Assembly (NCBI GenBank): GCA_947476925.1
Contig: CANJSF010000008.1
Span: 62,001-126,000, forward strand
Source: Rhodospirillaceae bacterium
GTDB lineage: Bacteria; Pseudomonadota; Alphaproteobacteria; Rhodospirillales; Rhodospirillaceae
Direction of reading: 5' to 3'
Length of the DNA stretch: 64,000 bases
Shown: positions 28,468 through 37,401 of the stretch, one piece after another
How positions within the stretch are numbered: position 1 is the first letter of the stretch
How the letters are laid out: each line of letters opens with the position of its first letter
The notes under the pieces: model-generated
Databases searched by the model: none
Seen by the model: the letters and a program-made list of their open reading frames with translations, nothing else
What the model was told of the DNA's origin: nothing
Program-made: the position numbers and the translations under genes

Positions 28468-30357
28468 ATGATGGCGGGTTCCTCATACGATGTAATTGTG
28501 GTCGGCGGTGGCCATGCGGGCTGTGAAGCCGCTGCGGCGTCGGCGCGCGTTGGCGCGCGCACATTATTACTGACCCACCGCGCCGACACCCTGGGCCAGA
28601 TGTCGTGTAATCCAGCCATTGGCGGGTTGGCCAAGGGCCACCTGGTCCGCGAGATCGATGCCATGGACGGCATTATGGGGAGGGCCATCGACCGGGCGGG
28701 CATTCAGTTTCGGATGTTAAACCGGTCTAAGGGGCCGGCGGTGCGCGGCCCCCGCGCCCAGGCCGACCGCAAGCTCTATAAGAAAGCAATCCAGACGATT
28801 CTGGTCGAGCAGCCAAACCTCGAGATTAAGGCCGCCGCCGCTGAAGACCTGGTCATTGATCGAAAAACCAATAAAATTCAGGGCGTTATCACAGCTGAAG
28901 GCGAACGCATTGGCTGTGGCGCCGTGGTGCTGACCACGGGCACGTTCTTGCGTGGTTTGATCCATCGCGGCGAGTTGCGTATTCCGGCCGGTCGGATTGG
29001 CGAGGCCCCGGCCATGGGGCTCTCTAAGACGTTGGAATCGTTTGGCTTTAATCTTGGCCGGCTGAAAACGGGCACCCCGCCGCGGCTCGATGGTCGAACC
29101 ATTGATTGGGGCGCATTAGAGCTTCAGCCTGGCGATGACCCGCCCGAGCCTTTTTCATTTTTGAACAATACGATAGACGTGCCGCAGGTCCACTGCGGGA
29201 TCACCTATACGACGGTCGAGAGCCATAAACTCATTTTGGCCAATAAGCACCGTGCGCCCATGTATAACGGTCAAATCCAAAGTACGGGTCCGCGCTACTG
29301 CCCGTCAATTGAAGACAAGGTTGTTCGATTTTCAGACCGCGACCGGCATCAAATATTCCTGGAGCCCGAGGGTCTCGATGACCACACGGTTTACCCCAAC
29401 GGGATTTCGACCTCGCTGCCCGAAGACGTTCAAGACCAATTGGTGAAATCAATTCCGGGTCTCGAGCGGACTAAAATTCTCGAGCCTGGGTACGCCATCG
29501 AATACGACTTCGTCGACCCCCGAGAGTTGTCGTCTGCGCTGGAGACGTTAAAGGTCGGGGGGCTATTCCTAGCCGGACAGATTAACGGCACCACCGGATA
29601 CGAGGAAGCCGCAGCTCAAGGCCTGATGGCCGGGATCAATGCTGCCCGGCGAGCCAGCCAGGCTGAGGCGATCACGATTGATCGGGCCGAGGGATACATC
29701 GGCGTTATGATCGACGACCTGACAACGCTGGGGACAGTGGAGCCCTATCGCATGTTTACGTCTCGGGCCGAGTTCAGGCTTTTGTTGCGCGCCGACAACG
29801 CTGACCTGCGGCTGACGGGGCTGGGGATTGGCGCGGGGTGCGTAGGATCGGAGCGGCAAAATCACTTTTCCCAAAAGCGGGAAGCGTTAGATCGCGCCAG
29901 ACGGGCTGTGGCCGCAACGAACTTCACGCCCCAGCAACTTAAGGCGCATGGATTTACGGTGAATATGGACGGAATCCGTCGCACCATATTTGACCTTCTG
30001 GCGCTGCCGGGCGAAAGCTGGGACACTGTATGCCGCGTGATGCCAGAGCTGCGTGAAACTCGTAAGGACGTTGTTGAGCAGATTGAGATCGAGGCGCGCT
30101 ACCGGGGTTATATCGAACGGCAGGACGCCGACATTAAGGCGTTCCGCAAAGATGAATCCATGACGCTTCCCGCCAACCTTGACTATTCAGAAGTTGGGGG
30201 CCTTTCGACAGAAGTTCGTACGAAACTAGCAAAGTCACGCCCCGCCACCTTAGGGGCGGCTTCGCGGATTCCTGGGGTTACGCCGGCCGCCCTTACCGCC
30301 CTATTAAGGCACGTCAAGAAGGGCGCCCCCCTAAAGGAAGCGGCTTCCGCCGCTTAA
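28468..30357 (+). CDS. mnmG: tRNA uridine-5-carboxymethylaminomethyl(34) synthesis enzyme MnmG
   Basis: A 629-residue FAD enzyme that pairs with MnmE. The FAD-binding motif [20 protein letters not shown] begins about residue 10. [23 protein letters not shown] and LKTGTPPRL are GidA signatures, and [17 protein letters not shown] is the second family signature. The helical C-terminal domain ([26 protein letters not shown]) contacts tRNA and MnmE. The TAA stop is at 30355-30357, directly against the first parS site and the rsmG start. Confidence 0.97.
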   Translation: MMAGSSYDVIVVGGGHAGCEAAAASARVGARTLLLTHRADTLGQMSCNPAIGGLAKGHLVREIDAMDGIMGRAIDRAGIQFRMLNRSKGPAVRGPRAQADRKLYKKAIQTILVEQPNLEIKAAAAEDLVIDRKTNKIQGVITAEGERIGCGAVVLTTGTFLRGLIHRGELRIPAGRIGEAPAMGLSKTLESFGFNLGRLKTGTPPRLDGRTIDWGALELQPGDDPPEPFSFLNNTIDVPQVHCGITYTTVESHKLILANKHRAPMYNGQIQSTGPRYCPSIEDKVVRFSDRDRHQIFLEPEGLDDHTVYPNGISTSLPEDVQDQLVKSIPGLERTKILEPGYAIEYDFVDPRELSSALETLKVGGLFLAGQINGTTGYEEAAAQGLMAGINAARRASQAEAITIDRAEGYIGVMIDDLTTLGTVEPYRMFTSRAEFRLLLRADNADLRLTGLGIGAGCVGSERQNHFSQKREALDRARRAVAATNFTPQQLKAHGFTVNMDGIRRTIFDLLALPGESWDTVCRVMPELRETRKDVVEQIEIEARYRGYIERQDADIKAFRKDESMTLPANLDYSEVGGLSTEVRTKLAKSRPATLGAASRIPGVTPAALTALLRHVKKGAPLKEAASAA

Positions 30358-30377
30358 ATTGTTTCACGTGAAACAAT
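30358..30377. promoter_or_regulatory. parS site 1 (ParB-binding centromere)
   Basis: A perfect palindrome ATTGTTTCACGTGAAACAAT containing the canonical core TGTTTCACGTGAAACA. It lies between the mnmG stop and the rsmG start and overlaps the rsmG N-terminal codons. parB is 1.5 kb downstream. This is the expected site type for chromosomal ParB. Confidence 0.95.
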
Positions 30378-31015
30378 CGAGCGACCCGAAACAACAAAAA
30401 TATGGTCCGGAGCAGTTCGGCGAGGGCGAAAATGTTTCACGTGAAACAATTTCGAGATTGTCAGCATATGTCGACCTTCTCCTCGCCTGGAATAAACGGA
30501 TCAACCTGATCTCGAAAAACACCGAGGCTGAGGTATGGAAAAGGCACATCCTCGACTCTGCCCAACTTTATCCCCTCATTCCCCGGGATTGTTCCAGCCT
30601 TATGGATTTCGGGTCTGGCGCGGGATTTCCTGGTTTGGTTTTGGCCATCATGGGCGTGAAGGGCGTAAGGCTTGTGGAATCCGATGCCCGAAAGTGTGCC
30701 TTTTTGCGAGAATCTGCCCGGATCACCCAAACCGAAGCTCAGATCATAAACCAGCGGATTGAAACCCTTGCCCCCGCCACTGTCGACGTGATCACGGCCA
30801 GGGCCCTGGCGCCACTTTCCGACCTTTTAGCCCACGCCCGGCCCTTCCTTGGTCCAAAAACAGAGTGCCTTTTCCTAAAGGGCCAACATATAGATGCTGA
30901 ATTGACGCAAGCTCACAAAATGTGGATAATGCAGGTGGATCTTCGGCCTAGCCGATCTGATCCGTCTGGTTCAGTGGTGCGCGTGCGCGAGGTCAGCAAT
31001 GTCAATTCTGTCTGA
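30359..31015 (+). CDS. rsmG: 16S rRNA (guanine-527-N7) methyltransferase RsmG
   Basis: A 218-residue SAM-dependent methyltransferase acting on 16S rRNA G527; loss gives low-level streptomycin resistance. The SAM motif is LMDFGSGAGFPGLVLAIMG, and SRETISRLSAYVDLLLAWNKRINLIS is the conserved N-terminal part. The start is probably TTG at 30359 (or GTG at 30368): no in-frame ATG lies before the conserved region. The parS sites are translated, the first as MFHVKQ and the second as NVSRET. parA overlaps its end by 17 bp. Confidence 0.93.
   Translation: MFHVKQSSDPKQQKYGPEQFGEGENVSRETISRLSAYVDLLLAWNKRINLISKNTEAEVWKRHILDSAQLYPLIPRDCSSLMDFGSGAGFPGLVLAIMGVKGVRLVESDARKCAFLRESARITQTEAQIINQRIETLAPATVDVITARALAPLSDLLAHARPFLGPKTECLFLKGQHIDAELTQAHKMWIMQVDLRPSRSDPSGSVVRVREVSNVNSV
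30433..30448. promoter_or_regulatory. parS site 2 (ParB-binding centromere)
   Basis: A second perfect TGTTTCACGTGAAACA, 73 bp after the first, inside the rsmG coding sequence. Tandem parS sites at the parAB locus near oriC are typical of alphaproteobacteria. Confidence 0.95.
30921..30929 (-). promoter_or_regulatory. Perfect DnaA box
   Basis: TGTGGATAA, the reverse complement of the strongest E. coli box TTATCCACA, lies inside rsmG 70 bp before the parA ATG. It may be chance or may link replication initiation to parAB expression. Confidence 0.5.
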
Positions 31016-31832
31016 GTACGAGTCCCCTCAAGCCCAACAGATTGTCGTGGCTTCTCGGCCGCGCACCCTGGCCATCTCCAATCAAAAAGGCGGAGTTGGA
31101 AAAACAACCACGGCCGTCAATCTTGCAACCGCCATGGCCGCAGTAAATAAAAAAGTTTTAGTGATCGATCTTGATCCGCAAGGCAACGCTTCAACCAGCC
31201 TTGGCATTGATCACAAGCACCGCACCATCAACACATATCATTTGCTGGTTGGTGACGCGAAGGTGAGCGAAGCTATCGTCGCAACCTCAGTGCCAAATCT
31301 ATTTGTCATTCCCTCGGGCGTCGATCTGGCCGCTGCCGAGTTGGAGTTGGTTGATGTCGAGCATCGTCATGCGCGGTTAAAGATGGCGCTGACTGAACAA
31401 GCCCAAGAGTACGACTTTATTCTGATCGACTGTCCCCCATCATTGGGCCTACTGACCTTGAACGCGCTCGTGGCGGCCGATGCTGTTATGGTTCCACTGC
31501 AAGCAGAGTTCCTGGCGCTGGAAGGGATCAGCCACCTGGTTCGCACCATCGAGCGGATTCGGAAGGGTTATAACCCAACCCTGGAAATTCAAGGCATCGT
31601 GCTGACCATGGTTGATAAGCGAAATAACTTATCGGAAATGGTCGAAAGCGACGTTCGCAGTTATTTTGGTGAGAAGGTCTATACCACTGTAATTCCACGC
31701 AATGTTCGCATTTCAGAGGCTCCCTCGCACGGCAAGCCGATTCTGCTTTATGATTTTGCTTCCAAGGGCGCGCAAGCCTACCTCAATTTAGCGGGCGAGG
31801 TTCTCAAGCGCGAGCAAGGCCTGGCGGCATGA
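30999..31832 (+). CDS. parA: Chromosome partitioning ATPase ParA
   Basis: A 277-residue deviant-Walker-A ATPase that moves the ParB-parS complex toward the poles. The deviant Walker A is KGGVGKTT (30-37), with an upstream signature lysine; Walker A' is VLVIDLDPQGNAS and Walker B FILIDCPPSLG. The GLLTLNALVAADAVMVPLQAEFLALEG helix is the usual dimer and DNA-binding region. Its ATG lies 17 bp before the rsmG stop, so translation is coupled. parB follows with a 4-bp overlap. Confidence 0.97.
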   Translation: MSILSEYESPQAQQIVVASRPRTLAISNQKGGVGKTTTAVNLATAMAAVNKKVLVIDLDPQGNASTSLGIDHKHRTINTYHLLVGDAKVSEAIVATSVPNLFVIPSGVDLAAAELELVDVEHRHARLKMALTEQAQEYDFILIDCPPSLGLLTLNALVAADAVMVPLQAEFLALEGISHLVRTIERIRKGYNPTLEIQGIVLTMVDKRNNLSEMVESDVRSYFGEKVYTTVIPRNVRISEAPSHGKPILLYDFASKGAQAYLNLAGEVLKREQGLAA

Positions 31833-32839
31833 ACGCAGAGACGCCCAAACGTAAAACGCTCGGACGCGGATTGAACGCGCTGTTCGGCGAGCAAGACGAT
31901 ACACCTGAAGCTGGGCCAGAAGCGCCCACCATTTCGTCAGACACGCTGCCGATAGAAATGTTGGCGCCCTCGCCGCTGCAGCCGCGCAAACATTTTGATG
32001 AATCCGCGCTGAACGAGCTGGCTGCTTCGATCAAAGAAAAAGGAATCCTTCAGCCGCTTCTGGTTCGTGCCGATCCGAACAGAGCCGGCCACTACGAAAT
32101 CATCGCAGGCGAGCGCCGGTGGCGCGCGGCGCAACGCGCACAAATTCATAACGTGCCGGTGTTGGTGCGCGAGCTTTCAGACGCTGAAGTTCTTGAAGTC
32201 GCGCTGATCGAAAACTTGCAACGGCAAGATTTGTCGGCCGTCGAAGAAGGCAAGGGCTATCAACGACTGATCGACGACTTCTCACACACGCAAGAAGAAA
32301 TCGCCGAGATCGTTGGCAAAAGCCGCACGCACGTCGCCAACATGCTGCGCTTGTTGCAGTTGCCCGACGGCGTGCAACGCTTGATCGATGATGGCAAACT
32401 CAACGTCGGCCAAGCGCGCCCATTGATTGGTTTGAAAAATGCCGAGGCGCTTGCGTTCACCATATCTCGACGTGGCCTGAGCGCGCGCCAATCAGAACGC
32501 CTGGCCAAAAACTACGGCAAGACAAAACGCTTACCCTTGCGTACCGATAAAGATGCCGACACGCGCGCGCTCGAACAAACGCTGGAAGATGCAACAGGAT
32601 ATCACGTTGACATCACATTCAATGGGCGCGGCGGAAAGGTTTTGATTAGTTACTCAAGCCTTGAGCAACTTGATGACATCGTTAAGCGGCTCTCAACGGG
32701 CGGCAAACGTCCGAAGACAGATGAGGCGCGAGACGCGGGCACCGTCGACATCGAAGAACTGTTGGCCCGCGATGAATCGATCGACGGCGGCGAGCTTGCG
32801 AGCGACAACGTAACGGCTCCGATCGACACGCAGCAATAG
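31829..32839 (+). CDS. parB: Chromosome partitioning protein ParB
   Basis: A 336-residue CTP-dependent DNA clamp that spreads from parS. The N-terminal basic part (KRKTLGRGLNALFGE) contains the ParA-stimulating arginine region. The CTP-binding GERRWRAAQ box is at residues 94-102, preceded by the LQPRKHFDE motif. The helix-turn-helix (QEEIAEIVGKSRTHVANMLRLL) reads parS, and a C-terminal dimerisation domain follows after about 270. It is co-transcribed with parA, about 1.5 kb from two perfect parS sites. Confidence 0.97.
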   Translation: MNAETPKRKTLGRGLNALFGEQDDTPEAGPEAPTISSDTLPIEMLAPSPLQPRKHFDESALNELAASIKEKGILQPLLVRADPNRAGHYEIIAGERRWRAAQRAQIHNVPVLVRELSDAEVLEVALIENLQRQDLSAVEEGKGYQRLIDDFSHTQEEIAEIVGKSRTHVANMLRLLQLPDGVQRLIDDGKLNVGQARPLIGLKNAEALAFTISRRGLSARQSERLAKNYGKTKRLPLRTDKDADTRALEQTLEDATGYHVDITFNGRGGKVLISYSSLEQLDDIVKRLSTGGKRPKTDEARDAGTVDIEELLARDESIDGGELASDNVTAPIDTQQ

Positions 32840-32854
32840 GACGTCGAGGTCGTT

Positions 32855-33457
32855 ATGGTTGATGAACCGACGCTGACGCCTGCCCCGTTCTATTTTATTC
32901 GTCACGGCGAGACCGACTGGAACAAATTGAAACTCATGCAGGGGCAAACAGACACGCCCCTCAATTCCACAGGAATCTTTCAAGCTGAAGCGGCGGCGCA
33001 AATTATTTCCAAGCGCAAGGTCGTGACGATTTGCACGAGTCCCCTGCGACGTGCGCGCCAAACTGCAGAGCTGATCGCGGCAAAGTCATCTGCCTCATCT
33101 ATCGTTACCGTCGCCGGATTGGTGGAATCAAACTTCGGTTCTTAGGAGGGTCATCCCAGCGGGCCGTGGCGAGAAGCGTGGATCAAAGGCGCAGAACTTC
33201 CGGGCGGCGAAACCTACGAAGGTTTTCTCGAGCGCGCGCGCAACGCCATCAACAAATGCTTGAAGCACCCCGGTCCGGTTTTAATCGTTTCTCACGGCGG
33301 GGTGTTTTATGCCGTGCGCCGGTGGGCGCTGGGTGGGGCGATTATCAAAACAGGCAACTGCGAATTGCTGGCCATGTCGCCGCCGCGCAAAGGCAAGCGC
33401 TTATGGAAGGCAAAGCGAGTCTTTGCGCCAAATGGCGCCGATGTGGCTGCGGTCTGA
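32855..33457 (+). pseudogene. Histidine-phosphatase (phosphoglycerate-mutase family) gene with in-frame amber codon
   Basis: A 603-bp frame that would encode a 200-residue phosphatase is interrupted by one TAG at 33143-33145 after residue 96. Both halves are in the same frame and are homologous to one protein: N-terminal FIRHGETDWN (catalytic His and Arg), LRRARQTAELIA, then after the stop EGHPSGPW and GPVLIVSHGGVFYAV with the second catalytic His. The family often has FG-x-W-E-G here, so TAG most simply replaces a TGG tryptophan codon. It may be a pseudogene, a suppressed amber or a sequencing error. It sits 15 nt after parB. Confidence 0.85.
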
Positions 33458-33507
33458 TTAATATCAAGTCGCGCTTGTGCTATTTTGTCTATAGGTGTCC
33501 GGAGCCC

Positions 33508-33538
33508 TTGACCTTCCAGTACGTGGAAGGTGTAGGGA
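33508..33538 (+). promoter_or_regulatory. CueR/MerR-type copper-responsive promoter of copA
   Basis: The dyad ACCTTCC-N7-GGAAGGT (33511-33531) lies between TTGACC (-35, 33508-33513) and TAGGGA (-10, 33533-33538), spaced 19 bp. That overlong spacer is the hallmark of MerR-family promoters and is very close to the E. coli copA promoter. The ATG at 33550 is 11 nt after the -10, giving a near-leaderless mRNA. No cueR-type gene lies in the window. Confidence 0.85.
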
Positions 33539-33549
33539 CAAAGACATTC

Positions 33550-35754
33550 ATGACCACCGCCCCCTCTCCTGAAGCAAACAACAAACCCCTGGCGACTCGA
33601 AGCCTGGCACTAGCCATTGGCGGTATGACGTGCGCCGCATGCGCGGGGCGAATCGAGCGCGGATTATGCGCCCTCGACGGTGTGATGGCGGCCAATGTCA
33701 ATTTGGTGCTCGAACGAGCGGAAGTCACAATCAATCCGGCGCGCACAAACAGCCAGGCTGTCATCAGCGTGATCCATGACACAGGCTTTGACGCCACTCT
33801 TCTGCCGACGATAACAACACGGCTTGAAGACAGCCCCAGTACCTGGCGCGACAGCCTTGCTGTTCTTTGTGCCGCCGCGCTCACCGCGCCGTTAGTGGCG
33901 CAAATGATTGCTCATACGGTCAATCTTAATTTTCATCTCTCGATGTGGACGGAAGTGGCGCTGGCCTCGCCCGTACAGTTTATTCTAGGCGCGCGCTTTT
34001 ATGCGGGCAGTTATCGCGCCCTCAAGGCGCGCGCTCCCAACATGGATGTGCTGGTGGCGTTGGGCACATCGGCAGCATATTTCTTTTCTCTCGCACAAGT
34101 TTGGCGCTCGGGCGCCAATGCTACAGGCCATCTTTATTTTGAAAGCTCAGCGGTCATACTCACTCTCGTGCTTCTGGGCAAATGGCTAGAGGCTCGCGCT
34201 AAGCGCAGCACCACCGATGCGATACGAGCGTTGATGAAGCTCAGGCCCGACACCGCGCGCGTTTTGCGTAATGGCCTTGAACAGGAAATTCCGGTCTCGG
34301 ACGTGTTGGTGAATGATGTGGTGATGATTCGACCGGGTGAAAAAATCCCAACGGACGGCATCATCACCCAGGGCAATAGCACGTGCGATGAATCTCTGGT
34401 CACAGGCGAAAGCATTCCCGTTGATAAAGTTGCAGGCGACCGTGTTATCGCCGGCGCCATGAACGGCGCGGGTCTTATAATGGTGCGAACAACAGCCGTC
34501 GGCGAAGACTCAACGCTCGCAAAAATCATTGCCATTGTTCAAAGCGCGCAAACCGGCAAGGCCCCAGTGCAGAAACTGGTTGACCGCATCAGCGCTATTT
34601 TTGTGCCCGTCATCATCCTTGCATCGCTTACAACTTTTGCCTCGTGGCTGCTCGTTGGCCAAACGCTTGAGTATGCATTTATTACAGCCGTTGCTGTGTT
34701 GGTGATCGCCTGCCCCTGCGCGCTGGGTTTGGCGACCCCCACAGCGCTGGTTGCTGGGTTGGGGGCTGCCGCGCGCGCGGGAATCTTGATCAAAGACATC
34801 GAAGCGCTCGAGCGCATTCATGACGTTTCCACAATCGTCTTTGATAAAACCGGAACGCTGACGAATGGAAAGCCAACGGTGACACAGATGATTACGCTTG
34901 CCGGCGATGAGCGAGAAAACATCTCGCTGGCTGCAAGCCTGCAAAATGCCAGCGAGCATCCTTTAGCAAAGGCCGTGTTGGGCTTTGCTAAAACGCGTTC
35001 GGCACAAATGTCGCCCATCACGGACTTCAAAGCTCATCCCGGGCGTGGCGTGGAGGCGCGCATTGATCAGAGCGTCGTGTTTATGGGCAACGATGCGTTT
35101 GCACGCGAACACAATATTAAACTCGTCATCCCACGCGACGTCCAAGATCAAACAATCGCCATTCTTGGCGTTGACGGGAAAGCGCGGGCCATTTTTGCGA
35201 TCGCTGATTCATTGCGCGTCACATCCAAAGCGGCCATCTCTGCCCTTCATGCGGCCGGCTTTGAGACGTGGCTCCTGAGCGGCGATCGTAAGGCGGTCGC
35301 AGAAAAGATCGGGCAAGAGTTAGGAATTGGTCGTGTGATGGCCGAAATACTGCCCGCCCAAAAAGCCCGTGAAATTGAAAACATCCGCAGTCTCGGCAAG
35401 GGCGTTGTTATGGTCGGCGACGGCATCAACGATGCTCCGGCCCTGGCCACGGCCGATGTCGGCATTGCCATGGGCGGCGGCACAGATGTTGCCATGGCCA
35501 CCGCGGGGATCACGTTGTTGCGCCCGGATCCGCGACTGGTCGGCGCCGCCATCGATATCGGCCGCGCCACACGGCGTATTATTCGCGAGAACTTATTTTG
35601 GGCCTTTGTTTTTAACCTTATCGGCGTGCCACTTGCCGCCCTTGGTTTCCTCAACCCCGCGATCGCAGGTGCGGCCATGGCATTATCGAGCGTGAGTGTT
35701 GTCACTAACGCGCTGCGCCTGAAACGCTGGCGTCCTTCATTCGCAACCGATTAA
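33550..35754 (+). CDS. copA: Copper-exporting P1B-type ATPase
   Basis: A 734-residue inner-membrane Cu(I) pump. A single N-terminal metal-binding domain carries GMTCAAC (C28, C31). The membrane motif CPC is at residues 388-390, the phosphorylation motif DKTGTLT begins at D432, and TGES, HP (SEHPLAKA) and GDGINDAPAL are all present. Length and motifs match CopA, not a Zn or Cd pump. A CueR-type promoter sits directly upstream and copZ 19 bp downstream. The ATG at 33550 is chosen; the frame extends further upstream through the phosphatase gene. Confidence 0.96.
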   Translation: MTTAPSPEANNKPLATRSLALAIGGMTCAACAGRIERGLCALDGVMAANVNLVLERAEVTINPARTNSQAVISVIHDTGFDATLLPTITTRLEDSPSTWRDSLAVLCAAALTAPLVAQMIAHTVNLNFHLSMWTEVALASPVQFILGARFYAGSYRALKARAPNMDVLVALGTSAAYFFSLAQVWRSGANATGHLYFESSAVILTLVLLGKWLEARAKRSTTDAIRALMKLRPDTARVLRNGLEQEIPVSDVLVNDVVMIRPGEKIPTDGIITQGNSTCDESLVTGESIPVDKVAGDRVIAGAMNGAGLIMVRTTAVGEDSTLAKIIAIVQSAQTGKAPVQKLVDRISAIFVPVIILASLTTFASWLLVGQTLEYAFITAVAVLVIACPCALGLATPTALVAGLGAAARAGILIKDIEALERIHDVSTIVFDKTGTLTNGKPTVTQMITLAGDERENISLAASLQNASEHPLAKAVLGFAKTRSAQMSPITDFKAHPGRGVEARIDQSVVFMGNDAFAREHNIKLVIPRDVQDQTIAILGVDGKARAIFAIADSLRVTSKAAISALHAAGFETWLLSGDRKAVAEKIGQELGIGRVMAEILPAQKAREIENIRSLGKGVVMVGDGINDAPALATADVGIAMGGGTDVAMATAGITLLRPDPRLVGAAIDIGRATRRIIRENLFWAFVFNLIGVPLAALGFLNPAIAGAAMALSSVSVVTNALRLKRWRPSFATD

Positions 35755-35773
35755 ACTCAACAAGGAGATCAAG

Positions 35774-35983
35774 ATGGATCGTATTACTATTTCTGTCGGC
35801 GGAATGACTTGCGGTGGATGCGTGAAAAGCGTCGAGCGGGCGCTTGGCAATCAACCAGGCGTGGTTGCGTCCAAAGCCGCGCTCGAGAACCAAAACGTCA
35901 GCGTTGAATTTGATTCCGCTCTCGTGACCGCGGCACAATTAGAACAAGCGATTCGCAAAGCAGGGTTTAGCGTTCCTGCTTAG
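35774..35983 (+). CDS. copZ: Copper chaperone CopZ-like heavy-metal-associated protein
   Basis: A 69-residue ferredoxin-like metallochaperone. The metal site is GMTCGGC (residues 10-16) with two cysteines; the rest (VKSVERALGNQPGVVASKAAL, then VTAAQLEQAIRKAGFSV) is the standard HMA pattern. It carries Cu(I) to CopA. It follows copA by 19 nt and is probably on the same copper-induced transcript. AAGGAG upstream of the ATG is a good ribosome site. Its end overlaps the convergent yjbR-like gene by 17 bp. Confidence 0.92.
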   Translation: MDRITISVGGMTCGGCVKSVERALGNQPGVVASKAALENQNVSVEFDSALVTAAQLEQAIRKAGFSVPA

Positions 35984-36335
35984 AATCGAGAGCGTTCAAC
36001 ATGCGCTTGATGGCGACCTGTCGGTAGCTTGTCTCAATCAAAGCTTTCATCTCTTTCCAGTCGATCGCCGCCAAGCTTCGACACAGGCCCTTTTCGCGCG
36101 GATCATACGGAGCTTTGAAAAAACGCTTGTCACTTAGCAGCTCGTCACGCTGACCAGGGTCAACATAGAAAAAAACGCAATCAACGCCTTTGTAGTTGTC
36201 CAGAACCACAAACGGGCGCTTGCCTGCGCGAAAGGCGACGTTACCAAAACTAACGCCCTCGGTCACTTCAGGCAGGCCCAAACACAAGCCGCGCAGCTTT
36301 TTTAAAACACCATCGCGATTTGATTTGGTCTTCAT
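35967..36335 (-). CDS. MmcQ/YjbR-family protein
   Basis: A 122-residue member of the MmcQ/YjbR family, whose members have a CyaY-like fold. LGLPEVTEGVSFGNVAFRAGKRPFVVLD (about 19-46) and RFFKAPYDPREKGLCRSL are the family's conserved stretches. Function unsettled; DNA-binding and metal roles have been suggested. The 4-bp overlap with the holA start region (36332-36335) shows it follows holA on the same strand. It is convergent with copZ. Confidence 0.85.
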   Translation of the reverse strand: MKTKSNRDGVLKKLRGLCLGLPEVTEGVSFGNVAFRAGKRPFVVLDNYKGVDCVFFYVDPGQRDELLSDKRFFKAPYDPREKGLCRSLAAIDWKEMKALIETSYRQVAIKRMLNALDSKQER

Positions 36336-37393
36336 CTTGCCCGCCGCGCGCTTGCGCCAGCCTGAGCAATTTGCATTAAGGCACGCTCGGTAATGGCCTC
36401 GGCGGGAAGGTCGGTTGACTTGGCTTGCAGCTCAGCGTCATTCAAGAGATCAAGCGCGCGGACAATTAAAGCCTCAGACCACGTCCCGGCCTGATGCTGG
36501 AAGCGAGGTTTGACTTTGAAAAACAACGGCGGCCGCAACGCCATCAACGCCTGCTCAAGGCTTTTACCATCGTTCAATCGCCCGCGGGTTTCATGTAGGC
36601 GCAAAAAGTGCCGCGCAGCGGCATTCAATATTGTAATGGGTGAGGCGCCCTCGCCCATCAATCGCCCATACACACGCTGCACAGCGCCATGATCACCATC
36701 GCCTACGGCGTAGATGAGATCATCCATTTCGAAAGCAGACGTGTCGCCAATACAGGCGCGCGCATCATCTTCGCTGACTGTTCGATCCTTTGCGCCGGGG
36801 CCGCCCTTATACATCGCTAGTTTTTCCATCTCGCGACGACTCACCTCGCGGTCACCGCCGAGGCGTTCGCTCAGCCAAGCCAAAGCATCTGGCGTTGCAG
36901 TTAGGCCTTGTGTTTTCAGCGTGTCGCGAATCACGCCCTCAAGGGTCCGCGCATCATCGGCATAGCAGGCAATGGCAGCGGCATGATCAGAAGCTTCAAA
37001 CACACCGACCAACTTTGCACGCGCGCCGATATCGCCCGCGGTGATGATCATGAATGAATCGCCGATGGGGTTTTCAAAAAAAGCTTCAAAGGCGTTGGCA
37101 ACTGTCGTTTCTAGCCGACCATCAGCGTCTGCATCTCGCCAGCGCACCACGCGACGGCCACCGCCAAAACTCATCGACGCCGCCTCATCGCCCAGCCGAC
37201 CGGGATCATCACGCAATACCGAAGCTGAAAACTCAGCCACACGAAAGGGATCATCCAAACTTTGGGCAATCAGTTTTGTCAGCGCGTTCATGCGCTCGCG
37301 CACCAACCCGCCGTCGGGACCAAACAGCAACACCGCTTTCACGTCGCCCGGCCGGGCTAAAAATCCATCAGCGCGATTGGCCGTAATTTTCAT
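36332..37393 (-). CDS. holA: DNA polymerase III delta subunit
   Basis: A 353-residue clamp-loader subunit that opens the beta clamp. The N-terminal domain carries VLLFGPDGGLVRERMNAL, with degenerate ATPase motifs as expected of the non-catalytic delta subunit, and the C-terminal collar domain is helical (SPITILNAAARHFLRLHETRGRL). It follows lptE by 8 nt, the usual leuS-lptE-holA order beside parB in alphaproteobacteria, and is followed by the yjbR-like gene. Confidence 0.92.
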   Translation of the reverse strand: MKITANRADGFLARPGDVKAVLLFGPDGGLVRERMNALTKLIAQSLDDPFRVAEFSASVLRDDPGRLGDEAASMSFGGGRRVVRWRDADADGRLETTVANAFEAFFENPIGDSFMIITAGDIGARAKLVGVFEASDHAAAIACYADDARTLEGVIRDTLKTQGLTATPDALAWLSERLGGDREVSRREMEKLAMYKGGPGAKDRTVSEDDARACIGDTSAFEMDDLIYAVGDGDHGAVQRVYGRLMGEGASPITILNAAARHFLRLHETRGRLNDGKSLEQALMALRPPLFFKVKPRFQHQAGTWSEALIVRALDLLNDAELQAKSTDLPAEAITERALMQIAQAGASARRAR

Positions 37394-37401
37394 GTGTCGG
37401 G

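Noticed and set aside
32855-33457. Frameshift as the cause of the broken phosphatase
   Set aside because: Both halves lie in the same frame; only one TAG codon separates them, so it is a nonsense codon, not a shift.
33031-33549. CopA start upstream within the phosphatase gene
   Set aside because: It would translate the phosphatase gene in another frame and cross the CueR promoter. The ATG at 33550 suits the family.
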